DNA from: an uncultured Saprospiraceae bacterium
GTDB taxonomy: Bacteria > Bacteroidota > Bacteroidia > Chitinophagales > Saprospiraceae
Assembly: GCA_937981555.1 (NCBI GenBank)
Contig: CALJOK010000077.1
Coordinates: 62,001 to 126,000, forward strand
Reading direction: 5' to 3'
DNA: 64,000 bases
Shown: one piece after another, positions 33,210 through 42,345 of the stretch
Position numbering within the stretch: position 1 is the stretch's first letter
How the letters are laid out: each line of letters opens with the position of its first letter
Position numbers and translations under genes: made by a program
The notes under the pieces: generated by a model
Seen by the model: only the letters and a program-made list of their open reading frames with translations
Told to the model about the DNA's origin: nothing
The model's database searches: none

Positions 33210-34655
33210 TTAATTTTCTCTGATAAATAAATGTATTTCCGCTCTTCGAGCATTTGCTGGATCAGTTGAAGTCGTATCAATTCCGAGTGGTTCTAAGATT
33301 AATCGATTGGGGCGAATTCCCAGATTGATCAAAGTATTTCTTACATTTTCAGCACGCTGCTGAGAGAGTTTTTGATTGACTTCAAAGCTTCCAGTATTGC
33401 TAGCGAATGCTTTGATCGTAATATCCACTTGCTGATGAATAGAAAGTTGATTAGCTAAATTTTGGATTTTACTTTTTTCTGATGAAGTCATTTTAGCTGA
33501 CCCATTTTGAAAATAGATATTTTGTTGACGACGAGTTTTGACAAAAGTACGAAGTGCTTCAGTCACTTTAGGTGTTTCGATTTTTTCGGGTGCAGGTTTT
33601 GCTAGCTCCACTTTTTCTGGTGAAGAGGTATGAGCATGACTGTTTAACTGCTTTTCCATTTTCAAAAGTTGTGCTTGAATTAGACTAAGTTGAGTACTAG
33701 AGTCTGTTACTTTTGGAGTTTCTATTTTAGCAATTTGATTAATTTTTGCTTCGAGTTCTTTTACTTTATTTTCCAACAAAGTTACTTGAGCGGAGTTATT
33801 AAAAACAGGTGAACTATTGTTAGTATTTGGAACAAACTTAACTGCTTCGAGTGATTGCACTCTTACTCGGATCTCAGATAATTCTTGGTTAAATAAGGAA
33901 AGGGTATTTAAGTCAGTTCCATTATTGTCACCTGATGAATTTTTGGCCAATTGAAGAAAAGCAATTTGTTGTTTTTCCAATTCCTTCAGACGTACTTCCA
34001 ATTTTTCTACCTCGTTAGCATACTCCTTCTCTGAAGATTTTAAATCATTTTTTTGATCCTTTTCCAAATCCTCCATTTTAGTTTTCAATCGTTCCACGGC
34101 ACGTTGCAGGTATTCAGTTTCTCTTTCTTGAGCAGCCAATTCATTTTCCAAACCTTTTAATTTGAATTGCAAATCAATATTTCGATTAGCTAAATTACTA
34201 TCTTCCTTAACTGATTTTTCATAATATTTATTCGTCAAGCGTTCATTTTCTTTTTGTTGCGTTTTGAGTTGTGCATCCAATGCCTCCATTTCTTTCATCA
34301 ACTTTTGTTTGATTGATTCTAGTTCTCCAGCATTGGATTGATCATCTTTTTGTTGAAGAATAATGGTAGCATATAATTTTTCTAATTCCTCTTTTTTCTC
34401 ACTTGCACGAGATGGTGCAGATGTAGGTATAGCTACCGGAGGAGTTGTAGGGTTAGGAGCAGATGAATAATTTTTATTAGGAGGAGGAATTGCATAATAG
34501 TACCTTTTGGCCATTCTTTTCTTCTTGGCTTTGAGAATAGTTTCGACTAGGCTTTGATATTCAGCAGCAGTCATTTTGATGGTACTCGATTGTTGAGCTG
34601 ATGCAAGATTGATAGAAAAGAATAAAAATCCTATGATTAGATTTAAGGTTTTCAT
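33210..34655 (-). CDS. Secreted coiled-coil protein with C-terminal OmpA domain
   Basis: 481 residues from the ATG at 34653-34655, which gives a proper signal peptide (MKTLNLIIGFLFFSINLASA); a further upstream in-frame ATG would add 30 residues ahead of it and overlap the preceding terminator. After the signal comes IKMTAAEYQSLVETILKAKKK, a short motif shared with the next protein. A Tyr/Pro patch, long coiled coils (~85-240 and ~300-360) and a C-terminal OmpA-like domain (~390-481; DITIKAFASNTGSFEVNQKL, LSQQRAENVRNTL, RRAEIHLFI) follow. It probably links outer membrane and peptidoglycan. It lies downstream of the barrel protein gene, separated by 90 bases with a terminator. Confidence 0.85.
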   Translation of the reverse strand: MKTLNLIIGFLFFSINLASAQQSSTIKMTAAEYQSLVETILKAKKKRMAKRYYYAIPPPNKNYSSAPNPTTPPVAIPTSAPSRASEKKEELEKLYATIILQQKDDQSNAGELESIKQKLMKEMEALDAQLKTQQKENERLTNKYYEKSVKEDSNLANRNIDLQFKLKGLENELAAQERETEYLQRAVERLKTKMEDLEKDQKNDLKSSEKEYANEVEKLEVRLKELEKQQIAFLQLAKNSSGDNNGTDLNTLSLFNQELSEIRVRVQSLEAVKFVPNTNNSSPVFNNSAQVTLLENKVKELEAKINQIAKIETPKVTDSSTQLSLIQAQLLKMEKQLNSHAHTSSPEKVELAKPAPEKIETPKVTEALRTFVKTRRQQNIYFQNGSAKMTSSEKSKIQNLANQLSIHQQVDITIKAFASNTGSFEVNQKLSQQRAENVRNTLINLGIRPNRLILEPLGIDTTSTDPANARRAEIHLFIREN

Positions 34656-34669
34656 AAAATCGTTTTTTA

Positions 34670-34716
34670 AAAAAAATAGAAGAAAAGGAGCCAGAAGGAA
34701 ATCCTCCTCCTGACTC
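34670..34716 (-). terminator. Terminator between the two envelope genes
   Basis: Arms 34688-34699 and 34705-34716 (GAGCCAGAAGGA/TCCTCCTGACTC) pair with two mismatches, followed on the minus strand by a T-rich run (complement of 34670-34687). It may reduce read-through into the OmpA gene. Confidence 0.65.
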
Positions 34717-34745
34717 AATTTTAAAAGTTGGAATCTCTTTAACAA

Positions 34746-36860
34746 TTAGTTTTTAGAATCAACCTTCTTTTTTCTTTGCCACCATCTTCTTTTCTTTTTC
34801 CCATCAAATAATTTAACGGTCTCTACAGTTTCCTCTTCTTTTTTATCTCCTTCAACTGCTTCCAATCTTTCGATAAGTTTAGCAACTTCTGCATTATTTT
34901 TATTCAATTTTTGATCTAATTGATACATTAATGCAAGTAACTTAGTCTCTGTTTCAGAACGACCTTCTGCATCAACTTTTACAGTAGCAGCAGGAGCTAA
35001 ATCAGGAGAGACAGAAGTAGGCGCAGCCGGAGCAACAGTAGTTGACTCGCTTAATAATCTTTCCAAGCGATCCATTCTTCTAAGTAATTCAGTATTGTCC
35101 TGACGAGGTGCAGGAGTTGAATATTCTCGCATCTCTACATTGTTGTATGGAGCGGGTTGTGAATACATAGGTGAAGGGCCACTTGCACTTTCTAAAATTT
35201 CTTCAATTAAATTTTCAAACTCAGCAGGTGACATTCTGATTTCACTTCCAGAAGGAGTGATCGTCACATTTTGATTGCCTAGCGTTGAATTAGGTAAAGG
35301 AGCATTGTTAGCGTATGTCGTTGGCGTTGTATTAGTTGGCGCAACTACTACAGGTGAAGGATCAACGGTAGGTTGAATAATGATCGGAGTCGTTTCGACA
35401 ATAGGTTCGTCAATTTTTTCTAACTCTTCCACGATCTCTTCGACCTTTTGTTTTTCCTCTTTAAGGATAGCAGCTTTTTCCAAATCTTGCTCTGCGTATG
35501 CTTGAATTAATGCTTCTTCTAGATCTAGAATTTTCTGATCATATTGAACATGTAGTTCAGCAACTTTGGTATCATTAGCTTCTTGCTGTAACATTAATTG
35601 CTCATTGATTTGATCTTGAATAATGTCTTTTGGATTTTTATCTTTTTTTCCAAAATTCAATTTGATCCCAGCGCTGTAAAACCAAGAAGTTTGAATTTCC
35701 TCAGGTGCAGCCAAATTATCAACTGGTGAGCCAGAAGTAATGATTGCTCTTGCACTACCGAATATTTTGAAGTTCTTAGTTAAAGGAATTAATAAACCAG
35801 CACCACCCATTGCAAATCCAGTATCATCTCCTCCTTGTAATGAAACGCCCATAGAGTCAGTATCGATTGCTTTTTTTCCAACGTAACCATCATTCACATC
35901 TAACTTCCCACCACCGATCATCAAGAAAGGAACCATTCCTCCTCCTGTGTTAAGTCGCATTCGCATCTCTCCACCGTACATTGAAATATCATCAAATTTG
36001 GTAAACGAATCATCTTGGAGTCCTCTCCAGTAAAAACCATTAAGACCAATATAAGGTCCAAGGTCAAATCCTGCACTTGCTCCAACCATATTAGTATTAC
36101 GATAAACGAGTTTGTCATTGAAATTCATTTGACCAGCTACTGCTTCCAAGCCAATATTCAATCCACCTGATCCTCTTGTAAATGAATCAAAGTAAGCTCG
36201 ATCCAAATCAGACATTTGACCTGGCTTCCGACCTCCTAAATAAAATTGTAAAGATGCTCCAGCAGACCAGTTGGTCAAGTCTTCCATTTGGAAAGAGTTG
36301 CCTACTTCGTTCAAGTCAATTTTATCTTGATCGCTTAATAAGTGAGCGCCAGCGTTATATCGGTAAGCAGTATTTCTTCCCTCCAAAGTAAGGGTCATTC
36401 GATCTGCAATTCCAAGTTTTAAACCAAGTCCACCGGTCAAATAGATTTGTTCTCTTTCCAATGAATTATCCAGTTCTATTTTTTGAACTCCTGTACCTAA
36501 TAATACAAAAGGAAGTAAACGTCCTCTACTAATATTGGCTTTAATTTCACCGCCCCATCGAGTCAATTTGACATCGGAGGAGTTAAAAGTATTAGCATCA
36601 TAGGAAGCTAAACCAAAATCTTCAAAATCATTTTTTAAATCTAACCCTTGAAGATAAGAAGCACGAACTTCAAAAAATTCACCAAATCCTATTCCTAATT
36701 TTCCACCGACTAAGAAGCCATCTTCTAACCCTGCTTTGTCATTCCAGAATACATATTCTCCTGCTGGAGAAACGGTGTAACTGATACCTGCAACTTGTGC
36801 GAATCCTATTTGATATAAAAGAATAAAAAATAAAATCGCTTTTAAACGAATTGATGTCAT
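34746..36860 (-). CDS. Outer-membrane beta-barrel protein with coiled-coil C-terminal half
   Basis: 704 residues. The signal peptide is MTSIRLKAILFFILLYQIGF (cleavage near AQ). Residues ~20-410 are two barrel-like sections with paired strands: FEVRASYLQGLDLK, FVLLGTGVQKIELD and GLGLKLGIADRMTLTLEGRN in the first, then FDLGPYIGLNGFYWRGLQDD and MVPFLMIGGGKLDV. The C-terminal part has coiled coil (~430-490), a Thr/Pro linker (TPIIIQPTVDPSPVVVAPTN), the motif IRMSPAEFENLIEEILESAS and a final coiled coil with a Lys/Arg/Trp tail (KKRRWWQRKKK). The SPAEF motif matches TAAEY in the next protein. Function is unknown; probably an envelope scaffold. Confidence 0.8.
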   Translation of the reverse strand: MTSIRLKAILFFILLYQIGFAQVAGISYTVSPAGEYVFWNDKAGLEDGFLVGGKLGIGFGEFFEVRASYLQGLDLKNDFEDFGLASYDANTFNSSDVKLTRWGGEIKANISRGRLLPFVLLGTGVQKIELDNSLEREQIYLTGGLGLKLGIADRMTLTLEGRNTAYRYNAGAHLLSDQDKIDLNEVGNSFQMEDLTNWSAGASLQFYLGGRKPGQMSDLDRAYFDSFTRGSGGLNIGLEAVAGQMNFNDKLVYRNTNMVGASAGFDLGPYIGLNGFYWRGLQDDSFTKFDDISMYGGEMRMRLNTGGGMVPFLMIGGGKLDVNDGYVGKKAIDTDSMGVSLQGGDDTGFAMGGAGLLIPLTKNFKIFGSARAIITSGSPVDNLAAPEEIQTSWFYSAGIKLNFGKKDKNPKDIIQDQINEQLMLQQEANDTKVAELHVQYDQKILDLEEALIQAYAEQDLEKAAILKEEKQKVEEIVEELEKIDEPIVETTPIIIQPTVDPSPVVVAPTNTTPTTYANNAPLPNSTLGNQNVTITPSGSEIRMSPAEFENLIEEILESASGPSPMYSQPAPYNNVEMREYSTPAPRQDNTELLRRMDRLERLLSESTTVAPAAPTSVSPDLAPAATVKVDAEGRSETETKLLALMYQLDQKLNKNNAEVAKLIERLEAVEGDKKEEETVETVKLFDGKKKRRWWQRKKKVDSKN

Positions 36861-37305
36861 GATAAATGTTTTGTGTTATATAATAAGTTTGATATATGAA
36901 ATAGAGCCAATAGGCTAATTCCATTGAATTATTCTATTCAAAAATTTAAATTGTTTTTTCAGAAATGGTTAAGATTGTTTCAAAGGGGAGAAATGTTATT
37001 CTTTTCAGAGGCGATTCATAATATGCTTGTTTTGAGTTTGCATGTTAGTTAAGACTCTAAAATTAAGAAAGGTAACAGGATTTTGATTTTTAAATATTGG
37101 ATTTAGTACGATGAAACAGAAGCTGATCTAAAAACTAAAAGGAAAGCTAATCAGTACGGGAGAACTTTGCACTTTAAAAGTAAAAGAAGAAATTTTAATC
37201 GATTTAAAATTTATTTATAAGTTCCGATTTTTACAATTTTTGAGAAGATTAAAATTCAATATTTGTATTGATATAGTATATTAATAACATGTAAAATAAA
37301 GAAAC
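36861..37305. other. Intergenic region upstream of the RiPP-like gene
   Basis: About 445 bases with no gene I can support. It must contain the leader of the large barrel gene on the minus strand and the promoter of the small peptide gene on the plus strand. TTTG (37239) and AATATTTG (37258-37265) are present but the spacer is only 15 bases, so this promoter is doubtful. Confidence 0.45.
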
Positions 37306-37419
37306 ATGGAAAAGAAATCAATAAAAGAAGTATCTAAAAAAATGAAAGCTTTGACAAAAGACAAAAAGAAAAATGTAAAAGGCGGCGGTGGCGGATTTAC
37401 AGATTTAGTTATTTGTTAA
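37306..37419 (+). CDS. Putative RiPP precursor peptide of the Bacteroidota GG-leader type
   Basis: 37 residues. The leader (~1-25) is Lys-rich and helical (MEKKSIKEVSKKMKALTKDK). It ends in a run of five glycines (KGGGGG), followed by a seven-residue core FTDLVIC with a C-terminal Cys. This layout (short Lys/Leu leader, Gly-Gly cleavage site, tiny core) is that of 'natural product precursor, GG-Bacteroidetes family' peptides, whose leaders are cut by C39-type exporters after GG. No maturation enzyme, peptidase-transporter or second precursor lies in the window, so modification is unproven. It is upstream of, and on the same strand as, the broken T9SS gene. Confidence 0.55.
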   Translation: MEKKSIKEVSKKMKALTKDKKKNVKGGGGGFTDLVIC

Positions 37420-37561
37420 CAATTATTGCTTTCCTATAAACGATGGTGGTGAAGTAATTAAAATATCTTCTGGATTATTGTTTTGCTTTTGCAATATTAA
37501 TTTTCTTTGATGTTTTAAATATTTATTTCACTCCATTTTTTCCCAGCTAACACGATACTTT

Positions 37562-39004
37562 ATGTCAAAATTATCTTTAACTTTTTTATTTATACTAATT
37601 ACGGTCTCATTAAATGCTCAGTTTTTATGGCAACAGAACTATCCAAATTTGATAGAAGAGGATCATGTATTAAAATCTCATATTGCCACTTCAGATGGTA
37701 ACTATCTTATTTTTGGATCGCAAAAAATAACTCCCGGATTAGATCCAAGGTTCCTCCAAAAAATAGACGATCAAGGAAATTTACTTTGGAAAAAAGTTAT
37801 TGATTCTATTTCTTATGGTGTTCTAACAGGATTATGTTCAACCTTAGATGGTAACTTTATGACTTCAAGTGCGACAACATTTGATGCAAAAATGATCAAG
37901 GTTACTCCTGATGGAGAAATTATATGGACCGTAGAGCACGAAGATTTAGGGAGAGGAAATACGCCGAGTGGTAATCAAATAACTAACACAGGCGAAGGCG
38001 GTTTTCTTTTAACAGGTAGTGAAATCCAAAATAACAATAACCTGGCAATCATGGTTTTAAAGACAGATTCTCAAGGGGAAGAAATTTGGAAAAATAAATA
38101 CTTTGCTACCAACAATCAGAGTAGTCAAGAATATGGAACGACGATTTTTGAGATAGCGGATGGTAGTATTTTAGTTGCAGGAGTAAGTACTACTACGAAT
38201 GATATGCTCCTTTTGAAATTAGATAAAGATGGAAATCATCTTTGGAGCCAAATTTATGATTACTCTGATTCCTTTGAAGTACCAACTCAAATTGAATTAT
38301 CTCCTGATGGAAATGGATTTTATATTTTAGGGATGGGAAATAATTTAACGCTGAATAAACCTACATTATTAAAAATAGATTTTGATGGAAATGCTGAATG
38401 GCAGAAAAATTACGGACAAGGAACTACAGCTGAACTATCAACAACAATGACTTTTACTTCAGATTGTAACATGGTACTTACGCACGGTGAAGATAGCAAT
38501 CAAGCGGTAGCTAGTTTACTAGTTAAGTTAGATTATGATGGAAATGAATTATGTACCTATTTGTTGGATCAAGGAGAGGATACTGATTTCCGACCGCTAG
38601 CCATTAGTGAAAAACCTAATGAAGAATTGATTGTGATGGGTACGATTAAGGAGTGCGAAACATGTATCACTAAAATTTTTTCTTTAGGAACGACTAGTAT
38701 ATGCGAAAGTTTAAACTGCCTGTCATCCGTTTCTAATCAATCAGCTTTATTTTCTATCTCTATTTATCCTAACCCAAACAATGGAATTATAAATATAGAA
38801 TCAGAGCTTATTAATTCAGGGATTTTATATTTTGACGTTTACAATATGACTGGTTCAAGAATAAAATCATCTCAATAAATTATTAATGATCTTGATTCTT
38901 CACAAACAATGATACTTGATCTTAGCTCTTTTCCAAAAGGACTTTATTATTTAAAAACTCATTTCGAGGATGAATTTCAAACCTTTAAAATATTGGTTCA
39001 ATAA
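37562..39004 (+). pseudogene. T9SS-secreted protein interrupted by an in-frame TAA in its sorting domain
   Basis: A frame of 481 codons, counting the final stop, is broken only by TAA at 38876-38878. The first part (438 residues) has a signal peptide (LSLTFLFILITVSLNAQ) and a repeated beta-propeller-like section with recurring D-x-x-G-N-x-L/W units (DDQGNLLWKK, DKDGNHLWSQ, DFDGNAEWQKN). The sorting domain begins at SIYPNPNNGIINIESE. After the stop, the same frame continues for 41 codons as ILDLSSFPKGLYYLKT...FKILVQ, exactly the second half of a T9SS type A domain. Stopping early would remove the end of the signal needed for secretion. Most likely a recent nonsense mutation or a base error; read-through is possible. 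Confidence 0.85.
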
Positions 39005-39031
39005 TAGAGTTAAACAAACTTAATCATTGTT

Positions 39032-39844
39032 CTATTCTTCATTTAATTGGAAATTATAAAAATCGGAATTCCCTAATTTTACTTTATTAAAATGCCCTGG
39101 AGTTATTTGAGCATAACGAGTAAACTGCTTGATAAAATGAGCTTGATCGTTGTATCCAGCTTGGTATGCGATATCTGTTAAGTTTTTAAATTGATTAGAT
39201 TTTATTAACTCTACCGCAAAATTGAATTGTTGAATCATAGAATATTCTTTCGGTCCCATTCCTAAACCTTTTAGAAATATTTTTCTTAATCCTCTTTTAG
39301 AAATATTAAAATGATTTGATAAAACTTCTACGGAAATATTTCCATTACTCTTTTTTATTAACTCTGTGGCGAAATGAATTTTATTTGGAAATACTTTTTT
39401 AGGCTTGTGGTTTTTTAAAATAAATGATTCTAACAAACTAAATCGAGCCTCTGTATTTGGTGAAGTATTCATTTGTTCCCAGGTTAATTCAATTTTAGAT
39501 TTTGAATAAAAATCTTCGAGGTCTAGAATTGAATCAACTACTTTAAAAGGATTTTCATTGGTTATCAAGTGACTGAAAATAGGATTGAGTTGAGCTCCGA
39601 TAGCATGAATTTTTCCTGTTGGTTGTGCACTAATTCTGTTAGTACAAATACATGATATAATTGCTTTGGAATTCCCAATGAGCCCATTAAAAGAAATACC
39701 ACCTGAAAGAAAGAAAACAATATTGATATTTCCATTTGGCAAGAGTACAAAATTAGAAGATTTAGGATCGTGATGAACTTCGTAAAAGAAATCTATTAAA
39801 GAATTAATTGATTGAGTTGTGGGAACCTTAATCGTAGTTATCAT
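39032..39844 (-). CDS. AraC-family transcriptional regulator
   Basis: 270 residues. The N-terminal ~150 residues resemble the DUF6597-type ligand/effector domain found in AraC proteins (NFVLLPNGNINIVFFLSGG, KIHAIGAQLNPIFSH). The C-terminal double helix-turn-helix (~165-265) includes ISVEVLSNHFNISKRGLRKI and LTDIAYQAGYNDQAHFIKQF followed by RYAQITPGHF. Target and ligand are unknown. It is monocistronic and convergent with the broken T9SS gene. Confidence 0.92.
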   Translation of the reverse strand: MITTIKVPTTQSINSLIDFFYEVHHDPKSSNFVLLPNGNINIVFFLSGGISFNGLIGNSKAIISCICTNRISAQPTGKIHAIGAQLNPIFSHLITNENPFKVVDSILDLEDFYSKSKIELTWEQMNTSPNTEARFSLLESFILKNHKPKKVFPNKIHFATELIKKSNGNISVEVLSNHFNISKRGLRKIFLKGLGMGPKEYSMIQQFNFAVELIKSNQFKNLTDIAYQAGYNDQAHFIKQFTRYAQITPGHFNKVKLGNSDFYNFQLNEE

Positions 39845-39931
39845 ATTTTATGGTTAAATGGGTGATACCTTCATTTACCTATAGTACAATATACAATAAA
39901 AGGTGACGGGAGAAGTACTTTTTTTTTAATT

Positions 39932-40019
39932 CAAAAAAAAACGACACCCGAAGATTCGAGTGCCGTTTGAGTTTGATTACGGTTTTTGTTTTTTGTAAGA
40001 GTGTTGTTTAGTCTTTTTT
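39932..40019. repeat. Terminator-bearing repeat, copy 2
   Basis: AAACGACACCCGA (39939-39951) and TCGAGTGCCGTTT (39956-39968) form a hairpin with two G-U-compatible mismatches. On the minus strand a T9 run follows, so it can end the TonB-like transcript. The left arm seen on the minus strand (AAACGGCACTCGAA) is identical over 14 bases to copy 1, and plus-strand similarity continues to ~40019. Confidence 0.72.
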
Positions 40020-40022
40020 GGA

Positions 40023-40862
40023 TTATCTTCCTGCGCCGGTAAAAACATAGGTCATTTTCCCACATTGTTTTTTTGGAGCAGAGTAGTCTTTGGCAAATTT
40101 ATATTTAGTAGTTAAGTCCACCGCTTTTCTGATTACGGCAAAATCTTTAATTGTAGATGCTTCTGTATCAGGTTTTGAATAAATCACTTGCCCACGTTGG
40201 TTGATACATAATTCGATTACGATCGTACCTGAAAGTCTCGTGATTTTTTTCACGTCCGCTCGGTAAATTACTTTTCTATTAAAGATTCCAGATCCTGCAT
40301 TTTCTCCAAAACCAGTTCCACTATCTGCATTTCCACTACTAGAAGTTTCGTTATCATTTCCAACTTCAGAGGCAGTCCCAGCTTCTTCTACATCGCCATC
40401 ACCACTTCCAGGATTTTCTACTTCTTCCACCTCCGCAGGAGCTTCTTCAATAACTGGTTCATCCACTACTGGTTCTTCCGCTACTTCAGTTGTTTCTTTT
40501 GGAGTCTCCAATGCTGGTTCAGGTTCAGGAGTCGTCAATATTTTTTTAGCAGGAGCAGGCTTTACTTTAGGTACTTCCTTTTTGACAGGCTTCTCCACTT
40601 TCTTTTTTCGCTTCTCGACCTTCTTTGCTTTTTTCTTTGGACTCTTTACATTGGAAGAACTTTCTTGTTGGGAAAAATCTACCGTGATAAAACTCATCTC
40701 TTCTTTCGGCAAGGGATCAGGACTCATCATACTTCCCATAAATGGTAACAAACCTAAAACTATCAATGCCACGTGAAAATAAAAAGTGATTAATAAGCCT
40801 CTCTTCTTATTTTTTTTCTCTTCTTCTTCTTCTTCTTGGTAAGCGTAAGCTGGTGCATTCAT
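40023..40862 (-). CDS. TonB-like energy transducer
   Basis: 279 residues. A cytoplasmic acidic/basic start (YQEEEEEEKKNKKR) precedes one membrane helix (LLITFYFHVALIVLGLLPFM, ~27-46). A long periplasmic Lys/Pro/Glu-rich region (KKKVEKPVKKEVPKVKPAPA; EPVVDEPVIEEAPAEVEEVE) and a Gly/Ser linker come next. The C-terminal domain (~200-279; LSGTIVIELCINQRGQVIYS) matches the TonB/TolA beta-alpha fold. Such proteins transmit inner-membrane energy to outer-membrane transporters. No exbB/exbD or receptor gene is adjacent, so its receptor is unknown. Confidence 0.85.
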   Translation of the reverse strand: MNAPAYAYQEEEEEEKKNKKRGLLITFYFHVALIVLGLLPFMGSMMSPDPLPKEEMSFITVDFSQQESSSNVKSPKKKAKKVEKRKKKVEKPVKKEVPKVKPAPAKKILTTPEPEPALETPKETTEVAEEPVVDEPVIEEAPAEVEEVENPGSGDGDVEEAGTASEVGNDNETSSSGNADSGTGFGENAGSGIFNRKVIYRADVKKITRLSGTIVIELCINQRGQVIYSKPDTEASTIKDFAVIRKAVDLTTKYKFAKDYSAPKKQCGKMTYVFTGAGR

Positions 40863-41261
40863 ATTCGTCAGTAATTTTTAATTCAAAATATAGGGTAGTA
40901 GATTTAACGCCCTTTGTATAAAACAATATTGCAGTCTTTTAAAGGAAAATACCGTTAAGGCACTCTTAATATTATATAAGATTTTCTTAAAGTATTAGTC
41001 TATACTTTGATTTGGAAAGAAAAAGGAGGGAAAAGGTTAATCTTAGATTATACTATTCTGCTTATTACTGAGTGGTAAGTTAGAGAATAACTGATAAGTT
41101 GATTCTCATGTATTCTCGCTATTTATACCTATCAGATACTATTTGACATACCACTTAGGTAGTGCGATGGAACGCGGATGACGCGGATTGAGCAGATTAA
41201 TGCGGATTTAATATATTATGATCGTCAAATTTGCTAAAACCCGCTCGATCCGCGTTCCATT
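40863..41261. other. Intergenic region with a GCGGAT-rich palindromic element
   Basis: About 400 bases without a gene. The left part is the AT-rich leader of the TonB-like gene. The right end holds the palindrome at 41167-41260. Nothing else is recognisable. Confidence 0.5.
41167..41260. repeat. GC-rich palindromic repeat at the 3' end of the peroxidase gene
   Basis: ATGGAACGCGGAT (41167-41179) and its complement (41248-41260) are perfect 13-base arms. Between them GCGGAT recurs (GACGCGGATTGAGCAGATTA, then ATGCGGATTT), unlike the surrounding AT-rich DNA. It ends one base before the stop codon of the peroxidase gene. The word resembles short repeats found in other genomes; no second copy was seen here. 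Confidence 0.65.
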
Positions 41262-42338
41262 TCATTCCTTAGTAGTAAAAGGGTTGCTAAAATCAGGATT
41301 ATTCAAAAATACAGAGTCCGTTAAAGTGTGTAAAAATAGGATGATATTTTCTTTTTCATGCTCCGTTAAATTTAATCTAGTTCGGTAACTATTTTCCATT
41401 TTAGCATCTAAATTATAACTATGATTAACACCATGAGTATAAAAATCTAAAACTTCCTCTAGTGATCGAAATCGTCCATCGTGCATATACGGAGATGTTA
41501 TGCCTACATTTCTCAAGGAAGGAATTCTGAATAATCCAATATCTGAAAGTTTGGTCGTAATATTTCCTTTGCCTTGGTCAATGTATTCGCTCGGAGTTAT
41601 AAAATTATCTAATCCGTTATTACTAAACCCTGCGGTGGTTCCTAATGCATTTGCATCTGTGGTATGGCAATGCAAACAATTCCCTTTAGTTTGATCATTG
41701 ATTAAATTAAATCCTTCAAATTCTTGAGGTGTAAAAAAGGCATCACCTCTTAAGACCTGATCATACTTTGAATTGTTTGAAATAAGTGTTCGTTCAAATT
41801 GAGCAATCGCTTTTGAAATAGTAAGACTATCTATTTTTTGATGCTCAAATGCTGCAGCAAATTTTGGCAGATAAAAGCTATTCTTTTTAATTCGCCGAGC
41901 TGCTTGATCCCAGTTTAAATCCATTTCATCATGAGACCTAACTGGATGAAATACTTGTTCCTCCAGAGTATTTACTTTTCCATCCCAAAAAAAACTATCA
42001 TACCATTGAAGATTAAATAAAGGCATCGTATTCCTCTGCATCAAATTTCCATTGATGCCCTTGCTAAATGCTTTAGGAGAATCTGAAAAAGCTTTCTCTT
42101 GCTTATGACAACTTCCACATGATAGTGTACTGTCTTTACTTAATATAGGATCATAAAAAAGAAACCTTCCAAGTTCAACTCCTTCTACTGTCGGAGGATT
42201 ATTGGTTGGAATCATTTTAGGGAAATGAAATAAAACAGGATATTTATAAAGTGTTGGATCTGTTTTTTTTTCAAATCCTAAAAAGAAGATGGAAAAAATA
42301 AAAATGACACTTATAAAAATCTTAGAATTACGAATCAT
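41262..42338 (-). CDS. Di-haem cytochrome c peroxidase (MauG/CcpA family)
   Basis: 358 residues with an N-terminal membrane anchor or signal (IFISVIFIFSIFFLGFE). Two haem c sites are present: CGSCH at 74-78 and CLHCH at 221-225. FSDSPKAFSKGINGN and MPLFNLQWYDSFFWDGKVNT follow the first site, and the C-terminal SPYMHDGRFRSLEEVLDFYT is typical of CcpA/MauG. Known members reduce hydrogen peroxide or oxidise protein residues. It follows a T9SS-secreted protein by seven bases in an operon, so the partner may be its substrate or a neighbour in the envelope; that is an inference. Confidence 0.92.
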   Translation of the reverse strand: MIRNSKIFISVIFIFSIFFLGFEKKTDPTLYKYPVLFHFPKMIPTNNPPTVEGVELGRFLFYDPILSKDSTLSCGSCHKQEKAFSDSPKAFSKGINGNLMQRNTMPLFNLQWYDSFFWDGKVNTLEEQVFHPVRSHDEMDLNWDQAARRIKKNSFYLPKFAAAFEHQKIDSLTISKAIAQFERTLISNNSKYDQVLRGDAFFTPQEFEGFNLINDQTKGNCLHCHTTDANALGTTAGFSNNGLDNFITPSEYIDQGKGNITTKLSDIGLFRIPSLRNVGITSPYMHDGRFRSLEEVLDFYTHGVNHSYNLDAKMENSYRTRLNLTEHEKENIILFLHTLTDSVFLNNPDFSNPFTTKE

Positions 42339-42345
42339 TTGACAG

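Noticed and set aside
34656-34745. 30-residue extension of the OmpA/coiled-coil protein
   Set aside because: It crosses a terminator hairpin and puts charged residues before a normal signal peptide starting at the later Met.
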